Assembly (NCBI GenBank): GCA_023136265.1
Contig: JAGLRN010000052.1
Coordinates: 1 to 46,991 of the forward strand
Origin: Thermoplasmata archaeon
GTDB taxonomy: Archaea; Thermoplasmatota; Thermoplasmata; RBG-16-68-12; JAGMCJ01
DNA length: 46,991 bases
Reading direction: 5' to 3'
Positions 17,372 through 25,644 of the stretch are shown piece after piece. Made by a program: the position numbers and the translations under genes. The notes beneath the pieces were generated by a model, which worked only from the letters and a program-made list of their open reading frames with translations, had not been told where the DNA came from and searched no databases. How positions within the stretch are numbered: position 1 is the stretch's first letter; each line of letters opens with the position of its first letter.

Positions 17372-17389
17372 GCTGACGAGAACGCCTCG

Positions 17390-20300
17390 TCACAGAATCT
17401 TGGACAGCTTCTCCTTCATGTTCTCAAGGCGCCTTGACCTTGCCTCGAGATCCATCTTGGCCTTCGAGAGCTCCTCCTCCGTCTTCGCATTCTTTGCTTC
17501 GAGGACGGAGATCTTCTTCTCCTTCTTCTCGAGCGTCTTCTCCCTGACCTGGAACCTCTCGGAGAGTTTCGAGGTCTCCTCCCTCTCCTTCTCCAGCTTC
17601 TTCGACTCGCTCTGAAGCCTGAGCCTCTCCTTGGCAATCGCCTTCTCGAGCTCCGAGTCGAGCTTCCTCTCGCGGTCGGAGAGCCGCTTGCTCTCTCTCT
17701 CCATTCTGGACAGCATCTCGTTGACGGACTTCCTCTCCTTCGTGAGGGACTCCTTCTCGAGCTCCAGCTCCTTCCTGAGGGCGAGGACTTCCTCTTCCTT
17801 TCGTTCCAGCCTGGCCAGGGACCTCTCCGCCTCGGCCTTCGTTGCCAGAGCTTCCTCGACCTCCTTCGTCTTCTCGTCGACGTCCCTCTGCTTCGCCTCC
17901 AGGTCCGCGAGGGCCCTCTCGATCTCCTCGTCCATTCGGGTCTTCTTGTCCTTCACCATCGACTCGGCGTACTCGAGCAGCGAGGCTGCCGTCTCCTTCG
18001 TCTCGGTGATGTCCTTCTCTCTTTCCTTGAGCTCGTGCCACTCGTCCTCCAGCCTGCTCATCTCCTGGTCGATGAGCTTCGATGTCCTCTCGAGCTCCAG
18101 CGATTTCTCTGCGATCGCTCTCTCCTGCGTCTCAAGGGAGGTGACCTTCGCGGGCAGCTCGGACTCGATGTTCTCGAGCTTCGTTCTCCTGCTCTCGAGC
18201 TCCACGCCGCGCTGGTCCAGGGCGTTCTGCTTCTCCTCGAGGTCCTTGCTCCACTTGGACAGCTTCTGCTCCCACTGCTGGAAGTCCTCGGCTCTGGACG
18301 TAAGCTCTCCCTGGTCCCTTCCCGTCTTCTCGATGGCTTCGCGCAGTTCCTCTTCCCTGCTCTCGAGCTCCTTCTTCATCAGGTTCAGGTCGGCCTCGGC
18401 TCTCAGCACGTCCCCTGCCTTCTGGTCCAGCTTCCCACGCTTCTCCTTGATCGTCTTCTCCTCGTCCAGAATCGTACTTCTGAGACCTTCCAGGCGCTTG
18501 CCCTCCCTTCCCAGGTTCTTCCACAGCTCGTCGAGCTTCAGCTTCTCCTTGGATGACGTCTTCTCCGCATTCGCGAGGTCGTTCTCGAGCTCCTTCAGAA
18601 TCGTCTTCTTCTTCTCCAGGTCCGCCTCGCGGGAGTTGACATCGTCCTCCCTCACCATCAGATGAGCTTCGACCTCAGAGACCTCCGTCTCCCTCTTTTC
18701 GAGGTAGTCCATGCGCTTCTTCAGGTCCTCCTCTTCAGCCTTCAGCTTGTCCAGCTTCTTGGCCATGACATTCTCCAGCTCGTCGATCGCAATCTTCTTG
18801 CCCTCAACCTCCCCTTCCAGAACGTTGAGACCCCTCGCTCTCTTCTCCGAGAGGCTCTTCTCGCTCTTGAGGAGTTCAAGCTCCTTGTCGATCTCCTCCT
18901 GCTGCTTCTCCAGACTCCTCTCTATCCTTGATCTCTCCCGCTCGAAAATGTCAACGCCCTTCGAGAGGTCCGTCGTGCCCTTCTCGAGCTTGAGCCTCTT
19001 CTTCTCCAGCTCTCTCGATTCATTCCGGATCACTGTCTCCCGCTTCTTGACCTCTGACAGCCTGGAGCTGATGTCGTCCTCGCCCTTGACGATGGCAGAT
19101 TCCCGCTGGTTCAGGGATTCCATTTCCCCGCTCAGCTCTTCCCGTTCACTGGCGAGCTTGACCTCAACGTCCTTCAGGTCCTTCTCCTTGGCTCGCGCCT
19201 CTTCCTCCATCCAGTTCAGTCGGTTCCTGTAGGACACCAGGGATTCTTCTATCTCCGATATCTCGTCGAACTTGAACGATAACTCCTCATCCTTGGCAAG
19301 CAGGGTCTTCTCCCTCTTCACGATCCTTTCGTTCTTCTTGTCCAAAGCCTTCGCCTTCTCCGACAGGGCTTTCTTCCGGTCCTTGAGGATCGACTGCAGG
19401 TCCTGGCTCTCGGATTCCGTCCTCTTGACCTTGCTCTCCCTCTCCAGCAGAGTCTCCCTCAGGAGATTGAGTCCCTCTTCCGTCTCCGCCAGCTGGGCGT
19501 TTCTCGACTCGAGCGCTTTCTCCTTGGAGATCAGGAACTTCTCCTGCTTCTTCAGCTGGATCCCCCTCTCCTTCAGTGCCATCTCCTGGTCGGAGAGCTT
19601 CTCCCTGGCCTTCTCGAACTCTTCCTTTCTCTTGAACAGGGCCTTGTTCTCGGAGTCCAGCTCCTTTCTCGCCTTCTCATGCCCGCCGAGCATTCCCTTG
19701 ATCTCCATCTCCTTCGCAGCGAGCGTCTCTCCTCTTTCCTCGAGTTCAGTTCCCTTCAGATCGAGAGTCCTCTTCTCTCTCTCGACCCTCTTCTTGAGCT
19801 TCCTTTCCCCCGCCTTGATTGCCTTCTTCTCTGCCTTCCAGGCCTTCGACATCGTCTCGAACTCGTCCATCTTCTTCTGGACGTTCTTCTCCTTGGTTGC
19901 GAGCGCCCGTCTCTTGCTGGTCCATTTCTTGGACTCCTCGGAGAAGGATTTCGTGGCATCTCTCAGCATCGCCTCGCGGCGGTCTATCTCTTTGATCTTC
20001 CCCTCACCTTCCTCCCATCTCTTGAGTAGCTGCCTCTCTCTCTCGCCGAGCTCTTCCTTGGTTAGGCGGACACCGCTTCGCATGCCCTCCAGGTCCTTCC
20101 GCTCCTCGCCCAGGACGGCCTCCCTGTCTGCCAGTTCCTTGTCCTTCCTCTCGAGCTCCTGCCTCGTCCTCTGCAGCTCTTCCTCGCTTTCCTTCCGCAT
20201 TTCCTCGAGCTCTCTCTCCTTCTCCTCGAGCGTCTGCTTCAGTTCCGCGACTTTCCGTTCCTTGGACTGGAGCTCTTTCTCTGCCTCTGATATCTTCACT

Positions 20301-21127
20301 TCAGCCTCGGAGATGTCCTTTTCCCTGCCGTCGAGGGTCTTCTTCTTGCGCGCGAGGGACTTGGATTTCTTCTCCAGGGTCCCGGATCTCTTCTCTGTGC
20401 CCTCGACTTCCCCTTCCAGCTCTGATATCCGCTTGTCCTTCTCCCCGATCTCGCTCCGCAGTTCCGATTCCCGCTGCTCGAAGTCCGATGTGGACCTCTC
20501 TTCCTTCTCTCGTTCCTCGCCCATTGTGCCGATCTGGCCCTTGAGTTTCTCAACTTCCTTGGCGAGCTTGTCCGCTCTGCTTGCCTCCTTGACCTTGATC
20601 TTCAGCTCTTCCTGAGCCGTCCCAAGTTCTCCCTCCAGCTTGCTCAGGTCGGCACTTGCCTCCTCCAGCTCGGTGGTCAGTCTCTCGGATTCGGCCTCGG
20701 ACTCCTTCTTTCCTTTCGTGGCGAGTTGCTTCGCCTCCTTGGTCTTGATCTTCAACTTCTCCCGAAGGGACTTCAGTTCTTCATCCAGCCCGTTCGCGTC
20801 TGCCTTCGCCTTCTCCAGCTGCGTCTTCAGCTTCTCGACTTCCCCCGCCGATTCCTTCTTCCCTTCACTGGCGAGTTGCTTTGCTTCCTTTTCGGCCTTC
20901 TTGAGGTCCTTCTTACGCGCTGAGAGCTGCTTCTTCTGCTCGGAGAGTGCTTTCTCCTTGCTCTTCACGTTCTCCTGAAGCGATCCGATCTCATCCTGCG
21001 CGGACCTCAGCTCGTCCTGCAGTCTCTCGATCTCCCCCCTCAACTCCTCGGTCTCGTCGTAGACCTCGACCTCTTTGGCCTCAACATCCCCCGAAAGCAT
21101 CTCCTTGGCTCTTTCTCTCAGTCCCAT
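17390..21127 (-). CDS. giant coiled-coil protein (1245 residues)
   Basis: Nearly the whole protein is Glu/Lys/Arg/Leu/Ser-rich heptad sequence predicted to form one continuous coiled coil, of the order of 150 nm or more if extended (inference). There is no signal peptide, membrane helix, Walker motif or hinge, so it is not an SMC or Rad50 ATPase. Tryptophans are rare. The first 30 residues (MGLRERAKEMLSGDVEAKEV) are less regular and could be a docking tail. Short motifs such as L-x-x-RE-x-x-L recur. ATG 21127 follows the zinc-ribbon gene by 5 nt. It could be a cytoskeletal, scaffold or division-linked filament; no function is shown. Confidence 0.8.
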   Translation of the reverse strand: MGLRERAKEMLSGDVEAKEVEVYDETEELRGEIERLQDELRSAQDEIGSLQENVKSKEKALSEQKKQLSARKKDLKKAEKEAKQLASEGKKESAGEVEKLKTQLEKAKADANGLDEELKSLREKLKIKTKEAKQLATKGKKESEAESERLTTELEEASADLSKLEGELGTAQEELKIKVKEASRADKLAKEVEKLKGQIGTMGEEREKEERSTSDFEQRESELRSEIGEKDKRISELEGEVEGTEKRSGTLEKKSKSLARKKKTLDGREKDISEAEVKISEAEKELQSKERKVAELKQTLEEKERELEEMRKESEEELQRTRQELERKDKELADREAVLGEERKDLEGMRSGVRLTKEELGERERQLLKRWEEGEGKIKEIDRREAMLRDATKSFSEESKKWTSKRRALATKEKNVQKKMDEFETMSKAWKAEKKAIKAGERKLKKRVEREKRTLDLKGTELEERGETLAAKEMEIKGMLGGHEKARKELDSENKALFKRKEEFEKAREKLSDQEMALKERGIQLKKQEKFLISKEKALESRNAQLAETEEGLNLLRETLLERESKVKRTESESQDLQSILKDRKKALSEKAKALDKKNERIVKREKTLLAKDEELSFKFDEISEIEESLVSYRNRLNWMEEEARAKEKDLKDVEVKLASEREELSGEMESLNQRESAIVKGEDDISSRLSEVKKRETVIRNESRELEKKRLKLEKGTTDLSKGVDIFERERSRIERSLEKQQEEIDKELELLKSEKSLSEKRARGLNVLEGEVEGKKIAIDELENVMAKKLDKLKAEEEDLKKRMDYLEKRETEVSEVEAHLMVREDDVNSREADLEKKKTILKELENDLANAEKTSSKEKLKLDELWKNLGREGKRLEGLRSTILDEEKTIKEKRGKLDQKAGDVLRAEADLNLMKKELESREEELREAIEKTGRDQGELTSRAEDFQQWEQKLSKWSKDLEEKQNALDQRGVELESRRTKLENIESELPAKVTSLETQERAIAEKSLELERTSKLIDQEMSRLEDEWHELKEREKDITETKETAASLLEYAESMVKDKKTRMDEEIERALADLEAKQRDVDEKTKEVEEALATKAEAERSLARLERKEEEVLALRKELELEKESLTKERKSVNEMLSRMERESKRLSDRERKLDSELEKAIAKERLRLQSESKKLEKEREETSKLSERFQVREKTLEKKEKKISVLEAKNAKTEEELSKAKMDLEARSRRLENMKEKLSKIL

Positions 21128-21132
21128 CTCAT

Positions 21133-22245
21133 CTACCCCTCACAGCTTTCCAGCACCTTCTCGTACTTCTCGAAATCCTTTGACTTGGCAAACTCCTGAA
21201 CGATGTTGTCAGGCAACTCCCCGAGGAGGGCATCGAGCCCCTTCAGGACGTCCTTCATCTCGTGGTTCTGGTCCGAGAGCTGGCGGCTCTGGTCCTCGAG
21301 AACGTCCTTGGCCTTCACTATCCTGTCCATCTCGCCCTCGACCTCTCCGATCCGTCTTCCCAGGGACTCGATCTTCTCTTCGTTCTCCCGCTGAAGGTCC
21401 GGGTCAGGGACCTCTTCGAGCTTCGACAGCTGCGCCTCAGCGCTCCCGCCAGATTCCCCTTCCGCCAGGCGCGCCTCGACCTCCTCCGTTATCCTCCTTT
21501 CCACTTCCTCGATCTCTTGCCCCTGGTTCTCGAGCGAGCCTTCCTTCTTCGCCAGTTCCTCCTCCTTCTCCTTGAGCGAGCACTCCCAATCGAGCAGCCG
21601 CTTCTTGTCCTTGTCCCGCCTCACGATCTCCTTCTGGAAGATCTCCAGGCGGAGCTTCAGGTTGTCCTCCTTCCTCTTGAGCTCCGTCTCCTGCAGAGAG
21701 AGAAGGTTCCTGTAGATCGTCTCCATCTCGATGATGCCCTTCTCGATCTCCAGGATCTCGTTCCTCTCTTCTTCAAGCTGTGCGACCTGTCTTTCGAGCT
21801 CGGACTTCTCCATCATCTCCACTTCGTCGGTCGCGCTCTCCAGTTCACTTATCCTCTTCTGGGCCGACTGGAGCAGGACGTTCATCTGCTCTAGCTTCTT
21901 CCTCCTCAGCCTGATCACTCTCTGGAAGGGCTCGGCCAGCTCCCATATCCGGTACGAGGTGTCCGCGAGAGCGGTGCTCTCGACGAGCTCTCTCAGGAAA
22001 TCCTCTTCCATCTTGTCGTCCTCGCGGGGGCTCTCGATGTCCAGGGGCTTGATGGACGCGCCGCAATTGGGACACTCGTTCGTGCCCGCCCGCACTATCG
22101 AAAGACAGGATGGGCAGCGATACGCCTCGAACTCGTCACGGAAGTCGGACCCGCAGCTGCTGCAGCTTATCTCTTCCTCTCTGACTTCCGCTCCGCACAA
22201 GGAGCAGTACAGCTTCTGGTCTCCCAATCTGGCCTTGGGTATCAT
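21133..22245 (-). CDS. double zinc-ribbon coiled-coil protein
   Basis: The 370-residue protein starts with two zinc-ribbon modules, C14-xx-C17/C28-xx-C31 and C44-xx-C47/C58-xx-C61. A short linker leads to coiled coil from about residue 100 to 345 (for instance ERQVAQLEEERNEILEIEKG). A helical non-coil tail ends ELPDNIVQEFAKSKDFEKYE. It is probably cytoplasmic. It is 19 nt after the nitroreductase and 5 nt before the giant coiled-coil gene, so the two coiled-coil proteins are probably made together and may interact. Similar ribbon plus coil proteins are common in archaea but mostly uncharacterised. Confidence 0.8.
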   Translation of the reverse strand: MIPKARLGDQKLYCSLCGAEVREEEISCSSCGSDFRDEFEAYRCPSCLSIVRAGTNECPNCGASIKPLDIESPREDDKMEEDFLRELVESTALADTSYRIWELAEPFQRVIRLRRKKLEQMNVLLQSAQKRISELESATDEVEMMEKSELERQVAQLEEERNEILEIEKGIIEMETIYRNLLSLQETELKRKEDNLKLRLEIFQKEIVRRDKDKKRLLDWECSLKEKEEELAKKEGSLENQGQEIEEVERRITEEVEARLAEGESGGSAEAQLSKLEEVPDPDLQRENEEKIESLGRRIGEVEGEMDRIVKAKDVLEDQSRQLSDQNHEMKDVLKGLDALLGELPDNIVQEFAKSKDFEKYEKVLESCEG

Positions 22246-22264
22246 TCTACCTTCTCTCTGAGGC

Positions 22265-22783
22265 TCATTCGCATTTGTTGTAGCACACGATCTCGTTCAG
22301 GTGCTTCCTCCCAGATGGTTCTGGGTCTCCTCCGGGCACTCCCAGGGGCGTTAGAGCGATCACCTTGACGTCCTCGGACGCCTGGACGGCTGACCTGACC
22401 TTCTCCTCGTTGAAGGAGTTGATCCAGCATGTGCCCAGGCCCTCGTTCTCGGCCGCCAAGGTCAGATAGGCCATGGCCAGTGCCACGTCCACCGGATAGC
22501 TGCTCATGTATCCCCCTATCATGCCCTGTGCCTCATCCAACAACCCACAGGCCACCACTATCAAAGGTGCTTCGGCAATCCATTTCTGGTTGCCTGATGC
22601 TGCAGCCAGCTGTCTCTTCACGTCCTCATCAGTGACGATCACAAACCTCCACGGCTGCAGATTGTCGACGGAAGGAGCCATTCTGACGCTGTTGAAAACC
22701 TTCTGTATCTGCTCCGCAGAGAGAGGCGTAGGCTGATAGCTCCTAACGCTCTTTCTTTGCTTCATCGCTTCGAGAACGTCCAT
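22265..22783 (-). CDS. nitroreductase-family flavoprotein
   Basis: The 172-residue protein matches the FMN-dependent nitroreductase family: KQRKSVRSYQPTPLS at the N-terminus, MAPSVDNLQPWRFVIV (FMN binding), VDVALAMAYLTLAAENEGLGTCWI, and ALTPLGVPGG. It reduces an unknown substrate with NAD(P)H. The C-terminal CYNKCE adds two Cys. A TATA-like CTTTTATTAG lies at 22812-22821, and a palindromic element lies further upstream. It is first in a likely operon with the two coiled-coil genes. Confidence 0.88.
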   Translation of the reverse strand: MDVLEAMKQRKSVRSYQPTPLSAEQIQKVFNSVRMAPSVDNLQPWRFVIVTDEDVKRQLAAASGNQKWIAEAPLIVVACGLLDEAQGMIGGYMSSYPVDVALAMAYLTLAAENEGLGTCWINSFNEEKVRSAVQASEDVKVIALTPLGVPGGDPEPSGRKHLNEIVCYNKCE

Positions 22784-22811
22784 TCCATCACTGCCAACAA
22801 ATCTGGCAGGG

Positions 22812-22821
22812 CTAATAAAAG
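22812..22821 (-). promoter_or_regulatory. TATA box of the nitroreductase/coiled-coil operon
   Basis: Minus strand CTTTTATTAG, centred about 34 nt upstream of the nitroreductase ATG. Confidence 0.5.
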
Positions 22822-22836
22822 CCTTTCTGTCTGGTT

Positions 22837-22862
22837 ATTATCAATGATTGTTATCATTATCA
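22837..22862. promoter_or_regulatory. palindromic candidate operator between nitroreductase and tRNA-Ile
   Basis: AATGAT TGTT ATCATT (22843-22858) is a perfect 6-4-6 inverted repeat, flanked by ATTATC hexamers at 22837-22842 and 22856-22861. The hexamers resemble Fur-box units. It lies upstream of the nitroreductase TATA box and just before the tRNA-Ile TATA box. Confidence 0.45.
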
Positions 22863-22871
22863 ATTGCATAA

Positions 22872-22880
22872 CTTTTAAAT
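22872..22880 (+). promoter_or_regulatory. TATA box of tRNA-Ile
   Basis: CTTTTAAAT, about 30 nt before the first base of the tRNA. Confidence 0.5.
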
Positions 22881-22905
22881 CGGCTCGCAGGTATCGTACT
22901 GGCGC

Positions 22906-23004
22906 GGGCCCATAGCTTAGTTTGGCTGGAGCACCCGGCTGATATGGTTCCCTTAGGAACCCTCGGAAACCGGGAGGTCGAGAGTTCAAATCTCTCTGGG
23001 CCCA
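22906..23004 (+). tRNA. tRNA-Ile (GAT) with a 24-nt intron
   Basis: The acceptor stem is GGGCCCA with TGGGCCC, the anticodon stem CCCGG with CCGGG, and the T stem GAGAG with CTCTC around TTCAAAT; the discriminator is A. The anticodon GAT is at 22941-22943. The loop is interrupted after position 37 by an intron at 22945-22968, the canonical archaeal site cut by the splicing endonuclease. The mature tRNA would be 75 nt. No CCA is encoded. Confidence 0.93.
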
Positions 23005-23023
23005 TGCTTCCACTTTTCGCGGG

Positions 23024-23035
23024 CTTTATATATGG
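23024..23035 (+). promoter_or_regulatory. TATA box of the cadC-like/cadA operon
   Basis: CTTTATATATGG, placing the transcription start near 23055, within the operator. Confidence 0.65.
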
Positions 23036-23045
23036 GGAAAACAAT

Positions 23046-23067
23046 TGAATACTTGCTCAAGTGTTCA
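23046..23067 (+). promoter_or_regulatory. ArsR/SmtB-type operator
   Basis: TGAATACTTG, 2 nt, CAAGTGTTCA: a 10-2-10 inverted repeat with one mismatch. The TGAA...TTCA outer half-sites and 2-nt centre match the classic ArsR/SmtB/CadC operator layout. It covers the expected transcription start, so the encoded regulator should repress its own operon until metal binds. Confidence 0.75.
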
Positions 23068-23081
23068 TAAGAGGCGATATC

Positions 23082-23435
23082 ATGACGGAGATGGAGACGT
23101 GCAAGAGCGAGTCCGTTGACGAGGCCAAGGTGGCGGAAGTCGCTGGTAAGATGCTCGATCGGGATGCCTTCTACAGACTCGCGGAGATGTTCAAGGCTCT
23201 TGGGGACGGGACGCGCATCAGGATCCTGTACGCGCTCTCAGAGGAAGAGCTGTGTCCGTGCGAGCTCGCCTTCCTGCTCGATATGTCGATGTCCGCCATA
23301 TCGCATCAGCTCAGGACACTCAGGTCCCTCGGGTTCGTGAGGGACCGAAGAGAGGGGAAGAACGTCTACTACTCCCTCTATGACGAGCACGTGAGGGAAC
23401 TGCTGAAGACCACCGTCGAACACATGAATGAGTGA
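23082..23435 (+). CDS. cadC: ArsR/SmtB-family metal-responsive repressor, CadC-like
   Basis: The 117-residue winged-helix protein has the ArsR core (FKALGDGTRIRILYAL, MSMSAISHQLRTLRSLGFV, EGKNVYYSL). The metal motif ELCPCEL gives C58 and C60, and C7 lies at the N-terminus. These are the positions of three of the four Cd/Pb/Zn ligands of staphylococcal CadC; the fourth (Cys11) is Ser here. ATG 23082 is chosen because GAGGCGAT precedes it; GTG 23061 lies in the operator. The adjacent CadA-type ATPase and the operator support metal-relieved autorepression. Confidence 0.88.
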   Translation: MTEMETCKSESVDEAKVAEVAGKMLDRDAFYRLAEMFKALGDGTRIRILYALSEEELCPCELAFLLDMSMSAISHQLRTLRSLGFVRDRREGKNVYYSLYDEHVRELLKTTVEHMNE

Positions 23436-23450
23436 ACCGAGGGAGGGTGA

Positions 23451-25577
23451 ATGGCGCTTGACAGGCAGAAGGTGAGGGTCGAAGGGCTTCACTGCATAGA
23501 CTGCGTGGAGAGCGTGGAGAAGAGGATCTCCAAGTTCGCAGGCGTGAGGAGTGTATCCATCAGCTTCGCGACAGGGAGCATGGAGATCGAGTATGACACG
23601 GACAAGGTGTCGCTGGAGGAGATCCAGCGGGCGATTAGACGACTCGGCTACGGGTTCCTCAGGGAAGAGGTGGAAGGCGAGAGGGTCTTCTCCCTGTCCA
23701 ACAAGGAGTTCGTCCTCGCCCTGCTCTCCGGGTCGTTCCTGGCGGTTGGGCTGCTCCTTGCCCTCGCTGGTCAGGATCCCGGGGTCTTGGATATCGGCGG
23801 GTGGCAAGTCACGCTCTCGGAGTCCCTGTTCGTCGCTGCGATGATTCTCGGCGGGTACTTCCCGGCAAGACGCATGATGACGGCGATCGCGAACAAGAGC
23901 TTCGTCATGGACGGCCTCATGGTCGTTGGAGCCCTGGGCGCTGTGCTGATAGATGCCTTCGCCGAGGGAGCCGCAATCCTCTTCCTCTTCTCGCTCGCCG
24001 AGCTTCTCGAGGACTACTCGGTGGAAAGGACCAGGGACTCGCTCAGATCGCTCGTGGACCTGAAGCCCAAGATGGCGAGCGTCAAGCGGGGCGATGCCTT
24101 CGTTCGCGCAAGAGTCGGCAACATCATTGTGGGAGAAATCGTTCTCGTCAAGCCGGGCGAGCAGGTCGGTGTCGATGGCATCATACATGTGGGCGAGTCG
24201 ACCGTTGATCAGTCCCCCATAACGGGGGAGTCGGTCCCGGTGCGGAAGGGAGTCGGCGATGAGGTCTTCGCGGGAACCGTGAACCGGGAAGGAAGGATCG
24301 AGATCACCGTCACGAAGGAGTCCTCCGACACGGCGCTGTCGAGGATAATCCAGCTCGTGGAATCGGCAGCGGACAAGAAATCAGAGACCGCCCGGTTCAT
24401 CGACAGATTCGCGAAGTACTACACGCCCGCCATCCTCCTCATGGCTGTGGCAGTAGCCGCGATACCAACCCTCCTGGGCCAACCGTTCGACGTGTGGTTC
24501 TACAAGGCCCTGCTCCTGCTGCTGATATCGTGCCCATGCGCGCTGGCGATATCCACTCCCGTATCAATGGCTTCGAGCATCACGAGCGCGGCGAGGAACG
24601 GCGTGCTCATCAAGGGAGGGGCATACGTGGAGAGGCTCGAGGAGATCGACACGATAGCGTTCGACAAGACGGGAACGCTGACCGAGGGCAGAATGGAGGT
24701 CACCGACGTGATCCCGCTCACCGGTCACTCACGGGCAGATGTCCTCCGCGTAGCTGCTTCGCTGGAATGCCTCTCTGAGCACCCGCTTGGGCTGGCGATC
24801 GCGGAGTTGGCGGGGAAGGAGGGCGTTCCCTTGGAGTGCGTTGAGAGCTTCCAGTCGATACCTGGAGAAGGCCTCAAGGGAGAGATTGGCGGGGAACCGC
24901 ACCTGATCGGATCGGACAGGCTGTTCAGGACCGATTCGAACCCGCTCAGGGAGGAGAAGCGCTCCTTGGAGAGGCAGGGAAAGACGACGGTGTTCGTGGG
25001 CAAGGAGGACGAACCGCTCGGCGTGATTGCGCTAGCTGACCGCGTCAGGCCTTCGGCGAAGGACGCGATGCTCAGGCTCCGATCAGGCGGGAAATGCGAC
25101 CTAGTGATGCTAACGGGGGACAACGAAGCCGTGGCCAGGAGGATCGCTGGGCAGTTGGGAATCGATGACTTCCGTGCGAATCTTATGCCCGAAGAGAAGG
25201 TCAGCGCCATCGAGGCCATGTCGAGAGGCGGAAGGAAGGTCGCCATGGTGGGTGATGGTGTCAATGACGCCCCCGCGCTGGCGGCAGCGGACCTCGGGAT
25301 AGTCATGGGAGCCGCGGGGTCCGATTCGGCACTGGAGGTCGCAGACGTCGCTCTGCTTGGAGATGACCTCTCCAAGGTGCCCTATCTGCTGAATCTGGGA
25401 AGGAGGACCATGCGGGTCGTCAGGAGCAACATCGTGGCGGCCATCGCCGTCAAGCTGACGTTCGCGGTGCTCGTTTTCCCCGGCCTCGTGACCCTCTGGA
25501 TGGCGGTCGCGATAGGAGACATGGGCGTGTCCCTCGGCGTCATCCTCAACGCGCTGAGATTGGCGAGGGTGAAGTAG
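23451..25577 (+). CDS. cadA: P1B-type heavy-metal (Zn/Cd/Pb) exporting ATPase
   Basis: The 708-residue pump has one N-terminal HMA domain (GLHCIDC, Cys15/Cys18), the membrane CPC motif (SCPCAL, about 360), the phosphorylated Asp in DKTGT (about 405), the SEHPLG His-Pro motif (about 443) and MVGDGVNDAPAL (about 600). The last helices carry a Lys (VAAIAVKLTF) and an Asp (GDMGVSL) as in ZntA/CadA, pointing to Zn2+, Cd2+ or Pb2+ rather than Cu+. It follows the repressor by 15 nt with GGGAGGGTGA before the ATG. A T-rich TTTTCTTTATT at 25584 onward may terminate the operon. Confidence 0.93.
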   Translation: MALDRQKVRVEGLHCIDCVESVEKRISKFAGVRSVSISFATGSMEIEYDTDKVSLEEIQRAIRRLGYGFLREEVEGERVFSLSNKEFVLALLSGSFLAVGLLLALAGQDPGVLDIGGWQVTLSESLFVAAMILGGYFPARRMMTAIANKSFVMDGLMVVGALGAVLIDAFAEGAAILFLFSLAELLEDYSVERTRDSLRSLVDLKPKMASVKRGDAFVRARVGNIIVGEIVLVKPGEQVGVDGIIHVGESTVDQSPITGESVPVRKGVGDEVFAGTVNREGRIEITVTKESSDTALSRIIQLVESAADKKSETARFIDRFAKYYTPAILLMAVAVAAIPTLLGQPFDVWFYKALLLLLISCPCALAISTPVSMASSITSAARNGVLIKGGAYVERLEEIDTIAFDKTGTLTEGRMEVTDVIPLTGHSRADVLRVAASLECLSEHPLGLAIAELAGKEGVPLECVESFQSIPGEGLKGEIGGEPHLIGSDRLFRTDSNPLREEKRSLERQGKTTVFVGKEDEPLGVIALADRVRPSAKDAMLRLRSGGKCDLVMLTGDNEAVARRIAGQLGIDDFRANLMPEEKVSAIEAMSRGGRKVAMVGDGVNDAPALAAADLGIVMGAAGSDSALEVADVALLGDDLSKVPYLLNLGRRTMRVVRSNIVAAIAVKLTFAVLVFPGLVTLWMAVAIGDMGVSLGVILNALRLARVK

Positions 25578-25612
25578 CCCCTGTTTTCTTTATTGATAAC
25601 CGCGAACCAACG

Positions 25613-25622
25613 ACTAAATAGT
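25613..25622 (+). promoter_or_regulatory. TATA box of the MscS-family channel gene
   Basis: ACTAAATAGT, about 27 nt before ATG 25645, consistent with a leaderless mRNA. Confidence 0.45.
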
Positions 25623-25644
25623 TTCGCGGGGCTGTTTGCCAACA

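Noticed and set aside
17631-20615. Long Ser/Phe/Leu-rich plus-strand frames
   Set aside because: Complement of Glu/Lys/Arg codons of the giant coiled coil; they only look membrane-like because of that.
17390-21127. SMC/Rad50-like ATPase
   Set aside because: No Walker A, signature or Walker B motif at either end and no hinge.
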